20,130 nt of DNA from 2-02-FULL-66-22 sp964576535 (GTDB lineage: Bacteria; Methylomirabilota; Methylomirabilia; Methylomirabilales; 2-02-FULL-66-22). Made by a program: the position numbers and the translations under genes. A model generated the notes under the pieces. That model had not been told where the DNA came from. It did not search any database and saw only the letters and a list, made by a program, of their open reading frames with translations. The first letter of the stretch is position 1. The number at the start of each line of letters is the position of its first letter. Location: the NCBI GenBank assembly GCA_964576535.1, contig CAZNWB010000059.1, positions 1-20,130 of the forward strand. The letters are read 5' to 3'. Positions 9,551 through 16,937 of this stretch are shown piece after piece.

Positions 9551-9652
9551 AGATTCCTCCCGGATTCAATCCGTCCGGTGGAGAAGTACGATCCAACCCG
9601 ACCGCCGAGCCGATAAGGCAATCCAAGGCGCGCAAGGACTGGGGGCCCGCCC

Positions 9653-10111
9653 ATGAAGCAGGAATTTCCGGGAGTCGGAACGGAATCAATGGAAAGCCGC
9701 GTCCTCTTCATCGATGATGATGCCTCGATCGGGAAACTGGTCCGCGGTCTCCTCGAGCAGAGGGGCTTCCAGGTAACCCTCGCGACCTCGGGTAAGCAGG
9801 GCCTCGACATTGCCCGGTCACATCCACCCGACGTGATCCTCCTGGATGTCATGATGCCCGGCATGGACGGGTTTGAGGTGTGCGGGGTGATCCGCCGGGA
9901 TCACGCCCTGCACAAGATTCCCGTGGTCATGCTGACCGCCATGGATAGCCAAGACCTGCACAAACGGGCGTGTGCGGCCGGGGCCGAGTTGTGCATGACC
10001 AAGCCCTTCTGGCCCGAACGACTGCTGAACGTCGTGAACATCGCCCTTCAGAACGTCACCCTCAGGCACATCCACAGCCACAAGAAAGAGCCGAAGCGCA
10101 AGACCGCCTGA
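9653..10111 (+). CDS. Stand-alone receiver (CheY-like) response regulator
   Basis: This is a phospho-receiver domain with no output domain. In the 152-aa reading the acidic cluster is FIDDD (D21-D23), the phosphoacceptor is D65 in VILLDVMMPGMDG, and the switch Thr and Lys are T95 (VMLTAMD) and K117 (CMTKPF), so phosphotransfer chemistry appears intact. After alpha-5 comes a basic His/Lys-rich tail (HSHKKEPKRKTA) that could contact nucleic acid or a partner. No histidine kinase is adjacent. ATG 9653 has a GGGGG stretch upstream; ATG 9689 (MESRVLFIDDD) is an equally plausible start that still contains the whole domain. The leader carries a sigma-54 promoter, implying control by an NtrC-type activator. 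Confidence 0.9.
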   Translation: MKQEFPGVGTESMESRVLFIDDDASIGKLVRGLLEQRGFQVTLATSGKQGLDIARSHPPDVILLDVMMPGMDGFEVCGVIRRDHALHKIPVVMLTAMDSQDLHKRACAAGAELCMTKPFWPERLLNVVNIALQNVTLRHIHSHKKEPKRKTA

Positions 10112-10532
10112 CTCCTGCCCATCACGCTCCCGACTGGGCTCTCGGGACTTCTCCGCTTGATCCGACGGTCCACCCTTCCCAGGCCGTCAGATGTCGTCGC
10201 CCCCTCTCGCCCCGATTTTTCACCGGCAATCCCGCCAGTCCGCCGGGTACCCACGGCATTGCCGTGTGTTCCATCGCCAGGCCAGTTCCGGGATGAGAGA
10301 CGAGACGGTTCGGGTGTCTCTCCCAGGATAGGGCTTTGCGTCTTATCGTTTCAAGCAGTAAAGTACCTCGACGGCGATTACCGGCTGCAGACCATTGACC
10401 GGCCGGCGCTGTTCGAGCGCATCCGGCAGACAATCTCGACCGCGTGATCCGGGGACAGGCCGTTGGACCAACGCACCCTGAGGAGGTGGAAGCCACGATG
10501 CTACCCCCCGGCGATAGGAGGTCCTGCCCCCA
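10112..10532. other. Intergenic interval with little recognisable content
   Basis: This 421-bp stretch separates the receiver gene from the HEAT-TPR gene. It holds a small dyad CACGGC-ATT-GCCGTG (10252-10266), a possible receiver-domain 3' remnant (10385-10447) and the AGGAGG ribosome-binding site of the next gene (10516-10521). I see no convincing promoter or terminator. Confidence 0.5.
10385..10447 (+). pseudogene. Possible 3' remnant of a receiver-domain gene
   Basis: An open frame ending at the TGA at 10447 reads LQTIDRPALFERIRQTISTA. This resembles the beta-5/alpha-5 end of a response regulator (typical form KPIDRPALLERIRxxL), but nothing upstream in frame looks like the rest of such a domain. 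It lies 274 bp after an intact receiver gene and is not a copy of that gene's C-terminus. With only about 20 residues the call is weak. Confidence 0.25.
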
Positions 10533-11117
10533 ATGACGCAGGCTGAGGCCCTGGCACGTTTGCGTCACGGCACCATCGTGGAGAAGCGCGGGGCCGCCAT
10601 GCGCCTCGCTGCCATCGGCGATGCGGCGGCCGTTCCGGTATTGGCCGAGGCGCTCACGTCCAAGGACCCTGTCTTCGTCGGCCTGGCCGAGCGGGCACTC
10701 TGGGAGATCTGGTGCCGATCGGGCATCCCGGAGGTGGACGCAGTCCTCCAGGAGGGGATGGCAGCCATGGAGCGCGGGAACCACGACTCGGCCGCGGCGC
10801 TGTTCACGAGGGTGATCCAAATGGCCCCCGACTTTCCCGAGGGATACAACAAGCGGGCCACGGCCTACTATCTTGCAGGCCAGCACCGGCTGGCCATCGC
10901 CGATTGCGAGGTCACCCTGCGACTCAACCCCCTGCACTTCGGCGCGGCGAGCGGGCAGGGTCTTTGCCACGCCGCCCTCGGTGAATTCGACAGGGCAGCG
11001 GCCTGCTTCCGCCGCGCCCTGGAAATACACCCCCGCCTGGCAGCCGCCCGGCAGAACCTGGCGGGCGCCCGACGCGCCCGGGAGGCCGGGGGCAACGGCC
11101 ACGGCCAGGACGGGTGA
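10533..11117 (+). CDS. Cytoplasmic HEAT-TPR repeat protein
   Basis: The 194-aa product has no signal peptide. Residues 1-65 form HEAT-like helices ending ALWEIWCRSGIPEVD. Residues 70-175 form three TPR units, with PDFPEGYNKRATAYYLAG and NPLHFGAASGQGL as the most conserved parts. It aligns almost without gaps to the mature part of the secreted protein at 4276-5081 (shared LW-x2-W-x-RSG-x-P-x-VD, NKRAT-x-YYL-x-G, ADCE and NP-x-HFGA), so the two are paralogues with different predicted locations. The likely role is protein-protein scaffolding; no catalytic motif is present. AGGAGG at 10516-10521 sits 11 nt before the ATG. The dehydrogenase gene starts 58 bp downstream on the same strand and may be cotranscribed. 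Confidence 0.85.
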   Translation: MTQAEALARLRHGTIVEKRGAAMRLAAIGDAAAVPVLAEALTSKDPVFVGLAERALWEIWCRSGIPEVDAVLQEGMAAMERGNHDSAAALFTRVIQMAPDFPEGYNKRATAYYLAGQHRLAIADCEVTLRLNPLHFGAASGQGLCHAALGEFDRAAACFRRALEIHPRLAAARQNLAGARRAREAGGNGHGQDG

Positions 11118-11175
11118 GGTCCGCCGACAGTACTCCCAGGGCAAGACGGTCCCCCCATTCCGATGGAGCAGAGAT

Positions 11176-12135
11176 ATGCTGCGAATTGACGAGATCAGGA
11201 CTGTCGCGATCGTCGGTGCCGGGGTCATGGGCAGCGGGATCGCCCAGACCTTTGCCCAGGCCGGCTACACGGTACGGCTTCACGCCCGGCGCGAGGACAG
11301 CCTGCGGGCGGCCAGAGAGCGGATCGCCAAGAACCAGGAAGCCATGGTTCGGGCCGGGCTCTTGTCCGAGAATGCTGCCCGGACCGCCCTGGATGGCATC
11401 CGGTCCACGACGAGCCTGGAAGAGGCGCTGGACGGATGCCACTTCGTCAGCGAGAGCGTGCCCGAGGTCCTCACCCAGAAGCAAGATGTCTTCGCCGCGC
11501 TGGACCGGCTGGCACCCCGGGCCGCCATCCTGTCCACCGACACGTCCGGCCTTCCCATCAGCGCCATCGCCTCGGTTACGCAGCAGCCCGAGAGGGTGGT
11601 GGGATTCCACTGGATGAACCCGCCCCACCTGATGCCGCCGGTCGAGGTCGTTCGGGGCAAGCGGACAGCCGACGCGGTCGTGGATCTGACCTGCGACCTG
11701 GCCCGCCGCATCGGTCGCATCCCCATCCGCGTCGAGAAGGACGTGCCGGGCTTCCTCTGGAACCGGCTGCAGCTTGCCCTGATCCGAGAGGCGCTCCATG
11801 TGGTGGAGCAGGGCATCGCCAGCCCCGAGACGGTGGATCAGGCCATCACGAGCGGCCTGGGCTTTCGCTGGGCGGCCGTGGGCCCGTTCCGCCTCATGGA
11901 TCTGGCGGGACTCGCAACGTTCCAGTCGGTGGCGTCCTACCTGTACCGGGAGCTGTCCAGGGACGAGGAACCTCAGCACACGCTGGCAAGCAAGGTAGCA
12001 GCGGGCGAGACGGGGGTCGGGACCGGTCGGGGCTTCTACGCCTACCCGCCGGGAGGCGCGGAAGCGGCCATCGCCGCCCGGGACGCCAGGCTCTTCGAGT
12101 TACTGAAGCTCTCGCAAGGACCGGCGTGCCGATGA
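11176..12135 (+). CDS. 3-hydroxyacyl-CoA dehydrogenase family protein
   Basis: This is a 319-aa, two-domain NAD(P)-dependent L-3-hydroxyacyl dehydrogenase of the HbdA/lambda-crystallin/carnitine dehydrogenase superfamily. The Rossmann motif is VAIVGAGVMGSGIAQ (10-24). The catalytic His is H145 in GFHWMNPPHLMPPVEVV, and the acidic partner region is SESVPE (92-97). The C-terminal helical domain begins with DVPGFLWNRLQLALIREA. The HWMNPPH form differs from the HFFNP of fatty-acid beta-oxidation enzymes and is closer to the WNPPH variants in family members acting on other 3-hydroxy acids, so the substrate is uncertain. At the end of strand 2 the usual Asp is absent and the sequence reads RLHARRED, which may favour NADP. 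The ATG at 11176 was chosen because the fold starts there and GGAG precedes it. It converges on the MBL gene with only 3 bp between stops. Confidence 0.88.
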   Translation: MLRIDEIRTVAIVGAGVMGSGIAQTFAQAGYTVRLHARREDSLRAARERIAKNQEAMVRAGLLSENAARTALDGIRSTTSLEEALDGCHFVSESVPEVLTQKQDVFAALDRLAPRAAILSTDTSGLPISAIASVTQQPERVVGFHWMNPPHLMPPVEVVRGKRTADAVVDLTCDLARRIGRIPIRVEKDVPGFLWNRLQLALIREALHVVEQGIASPETVDQAITSGLGFRWAAVGPFRLMDLAGLATFQSVASYLYRELSRDEEPQHTLASKVAAGETGVGTGRGFYAYPPGGAEAAIAARDARLFELLKLSQGPACR

Positions 12136-12138
12136 CCT

Positions 12139-13023
12139 TTAGTAGCCGCTACCCCAATAGGAGCAGAATCGCTCGATGTTGCCGGGAAGATCCTGATTGT
12201 AGCCTCCCCACTTCTCATACTTGGGCAGCTTGATCTCCTGCATGGCTCGGTCCCAGCACTTCCCCTGGTCGGCCGCCTGCTTCACGGCGTCCGAAAGGTC
12301 CGTCATGTACTGCTTGAGGTTCCGGACATCGTCCTTGGTCCCGAGCCTGCCGCCGGCATAGGGATGACCCGGAATCATCCGATCCCAATCCATGGCCAGG
12401 ACCCGATCCAGGGAGCCGAACCAGTCCGGCAGGTACCCATCGGGCATGTCCCGGAATGGGACGGTCTCGATGGGGATGAAGTCCACGGTGAACAGGATCT
12501 TGTCCTTGGGTACCAGCATTACCAGGCTATTGTCCGAATGGTTCCTCCCGACGTAGTGGAGCTCCACCCGGACGCCACCCAGTTCTATGATGTGCATGTT
12601 GTCAACTGCGACATCCGGGATGACCGCGTCGGGGTACTTGAGCGCCTCAAGCCGGGTCTTGGCGTTCCGGTGGGCGATGAAGGTCGCCCCCAGTTCCTTG
12701 AAGGGCTTGCCTCCCGCAATGTGATCGTAGTGATGGTGGCTGTAGACCACGTACTTGATGGGCGCCGGTGTGACCTTGCGGATTTCGGCGATGTACGTGG
12801 TCACGGCCTGAGGACGGAGATACCCGATTGGATCCGTGGCGATCACCCCATCGGGGGTCACCACGAACATGGACTGATGCCCCACATAGCGGAAGATATA
12901 CACATTCTCCGTGATCTTCCGCGTCTCGAACGGCGGCGCTTGCGCCGAGGCCTGGGTGGGGACGGCGGCCGCCAGGAAGACCGCAAAGACTGGACCGAGA
13001 CCAAGGAGAACTTGTCTGCGCAT
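12139..13023 (-). CDS. Exported metallo-beta-lactamase-fold hydrolase
   Basis: The 294-aa product has a signal peptide (RRQVLLGLGPVFAVFLAAAVPTQASA, cleavage after ASA) and an MBL fold. The metal ligands follow the class pattern H96-x-H98-x-D100-H101 (SHHHYDH), H162 (GRNHSDNS), D181 (FTVDF) and H220 (PGHP), a complete binuclear zinc set. The C-terminal part has YMTDLSDAVKQAADQG and a Trp/Tyr-rich end. It is a periplasmic metallohydrolase of unknown substrate. Related exported MBL proteins include SoxH-type and quinoprotein-associated hydrolases, but no sox or PQQ genes are nearby. The start at 13023 has GGAGGGG about 5 nt upstream; an in-frame ATG at 13059 is less likely because it puts 12 polar residues before the signal. 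Confidence 0.88.
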   Translation of the reverse strand: MRRQVLLGLGPVFAVFLAAAVPTQASAQAPPFETRKITENVYIFRYVGHQSMFVVTPDGVIATDPIGYLRPQAVTTYIAEIRKVTPAPIKYVVYSHHHYDHIAGGKPFKELGATFIAHRNAKTRLEALKYPDAVIPDVAVDNMHIIELGGVRVELHYVGRNHSDNSLVMLVPKDKILFTVDFIPIETVPFRDMPDGYLPDWFGSLDRVLAMDWDRMIPGHPYAGGRLGTKDDVRNLKQYMTDLSDAVKQAADQGKCWDRAMQEIKLPKYEKWGGYNQDLPGNIERFCSYWGSGY

Positions 13024-13317
13024 CGCTCCCCTCCCTTTTGTCATACCCCCCGCTCTCACCCGGACGGAACTTCAGGCAGGGCTCTTTGTGTTAACTCCTA
13101 TGTCGGTCGTTCGGTTCCCGGGGATCCAGATCCAGGTGCCATACCAGGCGCCCCCGACTCAGCCGTCCGGACGAAGTCGGACCTCATCCTGCTTCCTGAT
13201 TTCAAAAAGACCTGACCTCTTGGCTTCATGGTGGAATCCAAGTACCCTTTCCCAAGACGCCCGCCACCGACCAACGTCCGCGATGCCACGGCGGAGGCAG
13301 GCAAGGAGGATTCAGAC

Positions 13318-13977
13318 GTGTTCACCGACGAGCTGTGGCGAGCCATCGAGGAGATCTATGGAGCCATCTTGAGGCATCCCTTCATCCGGGGTCTCTCCGA
13401 CGGGTCGTTGCCCCGGGAGAGCTTCCAATTCTATGCGGTGCAGGATGCCCTGTACCTGCGGGAGTTCGCCCGGGCACTCTCCCTCGCCGCCGCGAAAGCG
13501 CCCCGGGAAGAATGGATCATCATGTTCAACGAACACGCCGCCGGGGCCTTGAAGGTGGAACGGACCCTGCACGAAAGCTTCTTCAAGGACTTCGGCCTCA
13601 GCCCCGCGCAGGTAGCGGCGACCCCCCTGGCTCCCACCAATTTGGCCTACACCAGCTACCTCTCGGCAGTGGCGTACGGCGCCCCCTTCCATGAGGCGCT
13701 GGCCGCTTTGCTACCCTGCTACTGGATCTACTGGGAGGTGGGGAAGGCCCTGGAGCGGGCCGGCTCGCCGGACCCTCTCTACGTGCGCTGGATCAGTACC
13801 TATGCCTCTGAGGAGTTCGGGGGCCTCGTGCGCATGGTCCTGGAGGCGACCAACATCACCGCCGCGCCCCTGCGCCCGCCAGAGCGGCAAGCCATGCACC
13901 GCCGCTTCGTGACGACGAGCCGCTACGAGTGGATGTTCTGGGACATGGGCTACCGGTGCGAGGCCTGGCCCATCTAG
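13318..13977 (+). CDS. tenA: Thiaminase II / aminopyrimidine aminohydrolase TenA
   Basis: TenA hydrolyses aminomethyl- or formylaminopyrimidines from degraded thiamin to HMP for salvage. Starting at the GTG at 13318 gives 219 aa with AGGAGG 8 nt upstream. This start also places every active-site residue one position below the Bacillus subtilis numbering: D43, Y111, C134 (LPCYWIYWE), Y138, Y162 and E204 (YEWMFWDMGY). An ATG at 13228 in the same frame would add 30 unconserved residues. The catalytic Cys marks it as TenA_C rather than TenA_E. No TPP riboswitch (thi-box) is recognisable in the 294-bp upstream interval (13024-13317), and no other thi genes are adjacent, so it is an isolated salvage gene here. 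Confidence 0.94.
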   Translation: MFTDELWRAIEEIYGAILRHPFIRGLSDGSLPRESFQFYAVQDALYLREFARALSLAAAKAPREEWIIMFNEHAAGALKVERTLHESFFKDFGLSPAQVAATPLAPTNLAYTSYLSAVAYGAPFHEALAALLPCYWIYWEVGKALERAGSPDPLYVRWISTYASEEFGGLVRMVLEATNITAAPLRPPERQAMHRRFVTTSRYEWMFWDMGYRCEAWPI

Positions 13978-13979
13978 CC

Positions 13980-14060
13980 CCGCCGCCGACCACCCTCGAC
14001 CAGTCCGGCAGCTTGCGGGTCCCGTGCAGTCGCGCCCCCGACGCAGTCTTGGCACCGAGC
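13980..14060 (-). pseudogene. Scar resembling the 3' part of a ggt gene
   Basis: Bases 13980-14013 match 15101-15134, inside the intact ggt gene, at 32 of 34 positions and in the same orientation. Translated on the minus strand it reads KLPDWSRVVGGG against ELPDWSWVVGGG in GGT, and weaker similarity continues upstream (TASG/TARG). No other part of a GGT remains. It begins 3 bp after the tenA stop. The rest of 13978-14336 holds the second sigma-54 promoter region. Confidence 0.5.
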
Positions 14061-14209
14061 TTCCCGTCAACACTCACGGCCGTATTGAGCCTGCTGGTCG
14101 AAACTCGGACAAGCAGAGACAGTCGTATCTCTTTTCGGGTAGCATCTGTAGAGCGACTTAACCCTCAAGAAAGACACGCCGAATCGCCGATTAGGGATCG
14201 CGGGACGTA

Positions 14210-14225
14210 TGGCAGGATTATTGCT
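14210..14225 (+). promoter_or_regulatory. Sigma-54 (RpoN) -24/-12 promoter for the HAMP protein gene
   Basis: TGGCAG-GATTA-TTGCT has GG at 14211-14212 and GC at 14223-14224, the required 12-bp register. The predicted start is near 14236 and the leader is about 100 nt. Upstream blocks GACAGTCG (14118-14125), TTCGGGTAG (14134-14142) and TAACCCTC-N4-AAGAC (14159-14175) parallel those of the promoter at 9525. Confidence 0.75.
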
Positions 14226-14336
14226 TAGTTTTGATATTTGGTCCAATTTGGATGCGACAAACACTCACCGGGCATCAGCCTGACGATGGGAGCAGGCCCG
14301 CCCGAACCAGGTCGCTGAAGACGAGGAGAAACGCGT

Positions 14337-15008
14337 ATGGCCTCCAATTTCATCCGGCGAAGGAATTTCGTCCCGAATCCCCGATTCCAGTTCCTTCTGG
14401 CCGGCAAGGGCCTGAGCTATGCCTTCCTGTTCGGCGCCGTCATCATCTACGCCGCCTTGCAGTCCATGGCGGAGACGATCGACATCCTGCCGCTGAGTTG
14501 TCTCACGCCCGAGGTGAAGGCTCGGCTCTGGGCATTGCCAACCGAAGCCCTGCTCCTCGCCCTGCTCATCGCCCTGGTGGTCGTGCTGCAGATCATCCAG
14601 TGGTCCCACCGGGTTGCCGGTCCAGAATTTCGCCTCAAACGCATCCTGCGTGAGATGGCCGCGGGACAATATCCCGAATCTGTGAGGCTGCGAAAGCACG
14701 ATTGCCTGAAGGGACTCGCTGAAAACCTCACGCTCCTCGCTCGAACATTGCGCGAGCGCCGCCAGGCGCATGCTGACCAGCTGGCCCAGCTTCACGGGAA
14801 AGTCGAGGAGTGCGCCACCCACGTCCGAAATGGCGTCCGTCCAGACCTGGTCATCGCTCACCTCGAGGGAATGGCAACGCAGATCTGCAGCCTCAAGCAG
14901 GAGCTCGTGGAAGGGAACGAACCGGGGGGCGCGGATCAGAATATGCCTGTCCCGGCCTCACAGCGAGTGGATTCCGGATCGGTCCCAGCCTCTTGCGGCA
15001 GCGTCTAA
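14337..15008 (+). CDS. Two-helix membrane protein with HAMP domain, no output domain
   Basis: The 223-aa product has a basic N-terminus (IRRRNFVPNPRFQF), a transmembrane helix (about 25-43), a short external loop of about 25 residues, a second helix (about 69-88) and then a HAMP-like segment. HAMP features are the Pro at P96 (RVAGPEFRLKRILREMAAG), a central VRLRKHD and a second amphipathic helix to about 140. A further helical region (about 140-190) looks coiled-coil prone. A low-complexity tail follows. There is no kinase, GGDEF, methyl-accepting or other output domain. It resembles the signal-relay half of a sensor and may act through a partner such as a separate kinase or receiver. GAGGAG lies about 8 nt before the ATG. 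A sigma-54 promoter precedes it, and it converges on ggt with 7 bp between stops. Confidence 0.8.
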   Translation: MASNFIRRRNFVPNPRFQFLLAGKGLSYAFLFGAVIIYAALQSMAETIDILPLSCLTPEVKARLWALPTEALLLALLIALVVVLQIIQWSHRVAGPEFRLKRILREMAAGQYPESVRLRKHDCLKGLAENLTLLARTLRERRQAHADQLAQLHGKVEECATHVRNGVRPDLVIAHLEGMATQICSLKQELVEGNEPGGADQNMPVPASQRVDSGSVPASCGSV

Positions 15009-15015
15009 CGAGGCC

Positions 15016-16632
15016 TCACCACCCCATCGCGTAGCCATCCCGGCGCGGATCGGCGCCGCCCGCCATCACCCCGCATACCGGATCCACCCACACCCCCTGC
15101 CCGCCGCCAACCACCCACGACCAGTCCGGCAGCTCACGGATCACGTGGCCACGGGCCGTGAGGGCCGCGCGGACCTCGGCCGTGATCCGCGTCTCGGCAT
15201 CCACGGCGCGATCCCGGTAGACGCGGATGCGCGGCGCCTCGATCGCCTCCTGGATGTTCATCCCGTACTCCAGGAGATTCAAGAGCATCTGGGGGGTGGT
15301 TTGCGGGATCCCGTAGCTGCCGGGTGTGCCGAGCGCGACCAGCACCCGGCCACTTCGGAACACCTGCACCGGGGCCATCCGGGTCTCGACCGCCCGGTGG
15401 GGAGCCAGGAAGTTCGGGCTCCGCGGGTCCAGGTCGTTCCACATCAGGAGGTTGTTGAGGAGGATTCCCGTGTCGCCGGCGATCAGACCAGCGCCAAACG
15501 GACTCCCGAGGGTCTGGGTGATCGAGGCGGCGTTCCCCTCGGCATCCACCACGCTCAAGTGCGTGGTGTGCTCGCGGTGATATTCATAGGGATCGCCGGC
15601 CAAGGCGGCGCCAGGCGGGATTTCCGCGCTGTGCCGCTCCCCCATGCACACCGCGGCTCGCTTCGGATCAATGCGGGCGCGCTGGGCCGCCGCGTACCCC
15701 TTGCTCACCAGGCCGGCCGTCGGGGGATCCGGTAGCGCCTGGTACGCGATGCGATCGGCCATGGCCAGCTTGACCGCCTCGATGAGCAGGTGAAGCGCGT
15801 CGGCGCTGTTGTGCCCGAGTGCCTTGAGGTCGAATCCCTCCAGGATGTTCAGCGTCTCCAGGACCTGGGTCCCGGCGGCCGGGGGAGGGACACTGACCAC
15901 CTCGTCACCGCGGAATGTTGAGCCGACCGGATCCACCCAGGCCACCCGGAAGGCGGCGAGATCCTCCGGGGTCAGCCAGCCACCGGCCGCCTGCACCGCG
16001 CCGCAGATCCGCAGGCCGAGATCGCCGTGATAGAGCAGGTCGGGCCCTTCGGAAGCCAGCCGACGAAGCGTCGCGGCGAGCGTCTTGTGGGCGAGGATCG
16101 TGCCGGGGCGGGGCACCTCTCCGCCCGGACAGAACAGATCGGCCGCCGCCCCCGCCAGGCGCCCGCGGTGCTCCGCAAAGAAGGCCGCTCCCCGGTGCGT
16201 CAAGGGGAACCCCTCTTCCGCGTAGCGGATCGCCGGTGCGAAAACGACCTCGGGCTTGAGGCGCCCGTGGGCACCCAGGGCCTCCCACCAGCCCGCAAAG
16301 TTCCCCGGCACCAGGCAGGACTTGGGACCCTTTTGCAGGTCCGCTTCGGTGCACGCCTCCGGTCGCGCGGCAAACGGGGTCCGCCCCATGAAGTTGAGGA
16401 CCTTTCGCTCGCCTGTCTGCCCCAGGGTGAGCAACAGCATTCCGTCGCCACCGATCCCGGACATGAAGGGCTCGACGACATTCAGCGCGGCGGCGGACGC
16501 CACGGCCACATCCACGGCGTTCCCGCCTCGCCAGAACATCTCCAGCCCGGCCGCGCTGGCCAGCGGGTGCGCGGTGGTCACCATCCCCCGCCTCCCCATG
16601 ACCGCCGGCCGGTGCGCCTCACCCCGTGTCAT
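15016..16632 (-). CDS. ggt: Gamma-glutamyltransferase family protein
   Basis: This is an Ntn-hydrolase that self-cleaves into two subunits and hydrolyses or transfers gamma-glutamyl groups of glutathione-like compounds. It is 538 aa. The autoprocessing and catalytic Thr is T356 in the REHTTHLSVVDAEGNAAS segment (353-370). Other family marks are GGNAVDVAVASAAALNVVEP (37-55), SGIGGDGM and VVSVPPPAAGTQ. Unlike E. coli GGT there is no signal peptide, so it is predicted to be cytoplasmic. The oxyanion GG pair before the substrate pocket reads PGSYGIP rather than PGGS, so substrate preference may differ; a related acylase activity is possible. The ATG at 16632 follows a purine-rich AAGGGGAAAGAAA. 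A 34-bp near-identical piece of its 3' end lies at 13980. Confidence 0.92.
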   Translation of the reverse strand: MTRGEAHRPAVMGRRGMVTTAHPLASAAGLEMFWRGGNAVDVAVASAAALNVVEPFMSGIGGDGMLLLTLGQTGERKVLNFMGRTPFAARPEACTEADLQKGPKSCLVPGNFAGWWEALGAHGRLKPEVVFAPAIRYAEEGFPLTHRGAAFFAEHRGRLAGAAADLFCPGGEVPRPGTILAHKTLAATLRRLASEGPDLLYHGDLGLRICGAVQAAGGWLTPEDLAAFRVAWVDPVGSTFRGDEVVSVPPPAAGTQVLETLNILEGFDLKALGHNSADALHLLIEAVKLAMADRIAYQALPDPPTAGLVSKGYAAAQRARIDPKRAAVCMGERHSAEIPPGAALAGDPYEYHREHTTHLSVVDAEGNAASITQTLGSPFGAGLIAGDTGILLNNLLMWNDLDPRSPNFLAPHRAVETRMAPVQVFRSGRVLVALGTPGSYGIPQTTPQMLLNLLEYGMNIQEAIEAPRIRVYRDRAVDAETRITAEVRAALTARGHVIRELPDWSWVVGGGQGVWVDPVCGVMAGGADPRRDGYAMGW

Positions 16633-16937
16633 TTTCTTTCCCCTTGCCCCACGACTTCAATCCTCTTCCTCAGATCATTGCCTCTGGGCCCTTGAGTGGC
16701 TGTGAGGTCTGAGACCCGCTCTCTATATCACAACACCTGCGAGTGCGCATCAATTCTGACGGCAGCTTCCCGCCTCGCCCTCAGATCACTTTTTTGGTAT
16801 CGCAGCTGCGCCGAGTTGACGTAATCGGCAGCGTCCTGCATTCCAACTGGACACTTGGGTAACCGCAGGTGTAGAAATCGGGTGACGCCAGGCGATGCCA
16901 AAGCGAAGGGAAGGCTCAGGGGGTTGAGGAGGATGGC
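16633..16937. other. Divergent intergenic region between ggt and the SDR gene
   Basis: This 305-bp region must contain promoters for both divergent genes. Toward ggt, a minus-strand TTGATG (near 16754-16759) with TGATAT about 17 bp downstream is a weak candidate. Toward the SDR gene, TTGACG near 16817 has a good -35 but no matching -10 at 17 bp. No sigma-54 site, riboswitch or repeat was seen. Confidence 0.4.

Noticed and set aside
10552..10566. TGGCACG followed by TTTGCG resembling a sigma-54 site
   Set aside because: The spacing between GG and GC is several bases too short, and it is inside the coding region of the HEAT-TPR gene.
13024..13317. TPP riboswitch in front of tenA
   Set aside because: No thi-box core (CTGAGA with an ACCTGATCTGG-like segment) is present in the interval.
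14165..14193. Possible sigma-28 promoter (TCAAGAAA and GCCGATTA)
   Set aside because: The spacer is 13 rather than 11 bp and the -35 box is imperfect. A GCCGATAA at 9609-9616 also lacks any partner -35. The sigma-54 sites explain both regions better.
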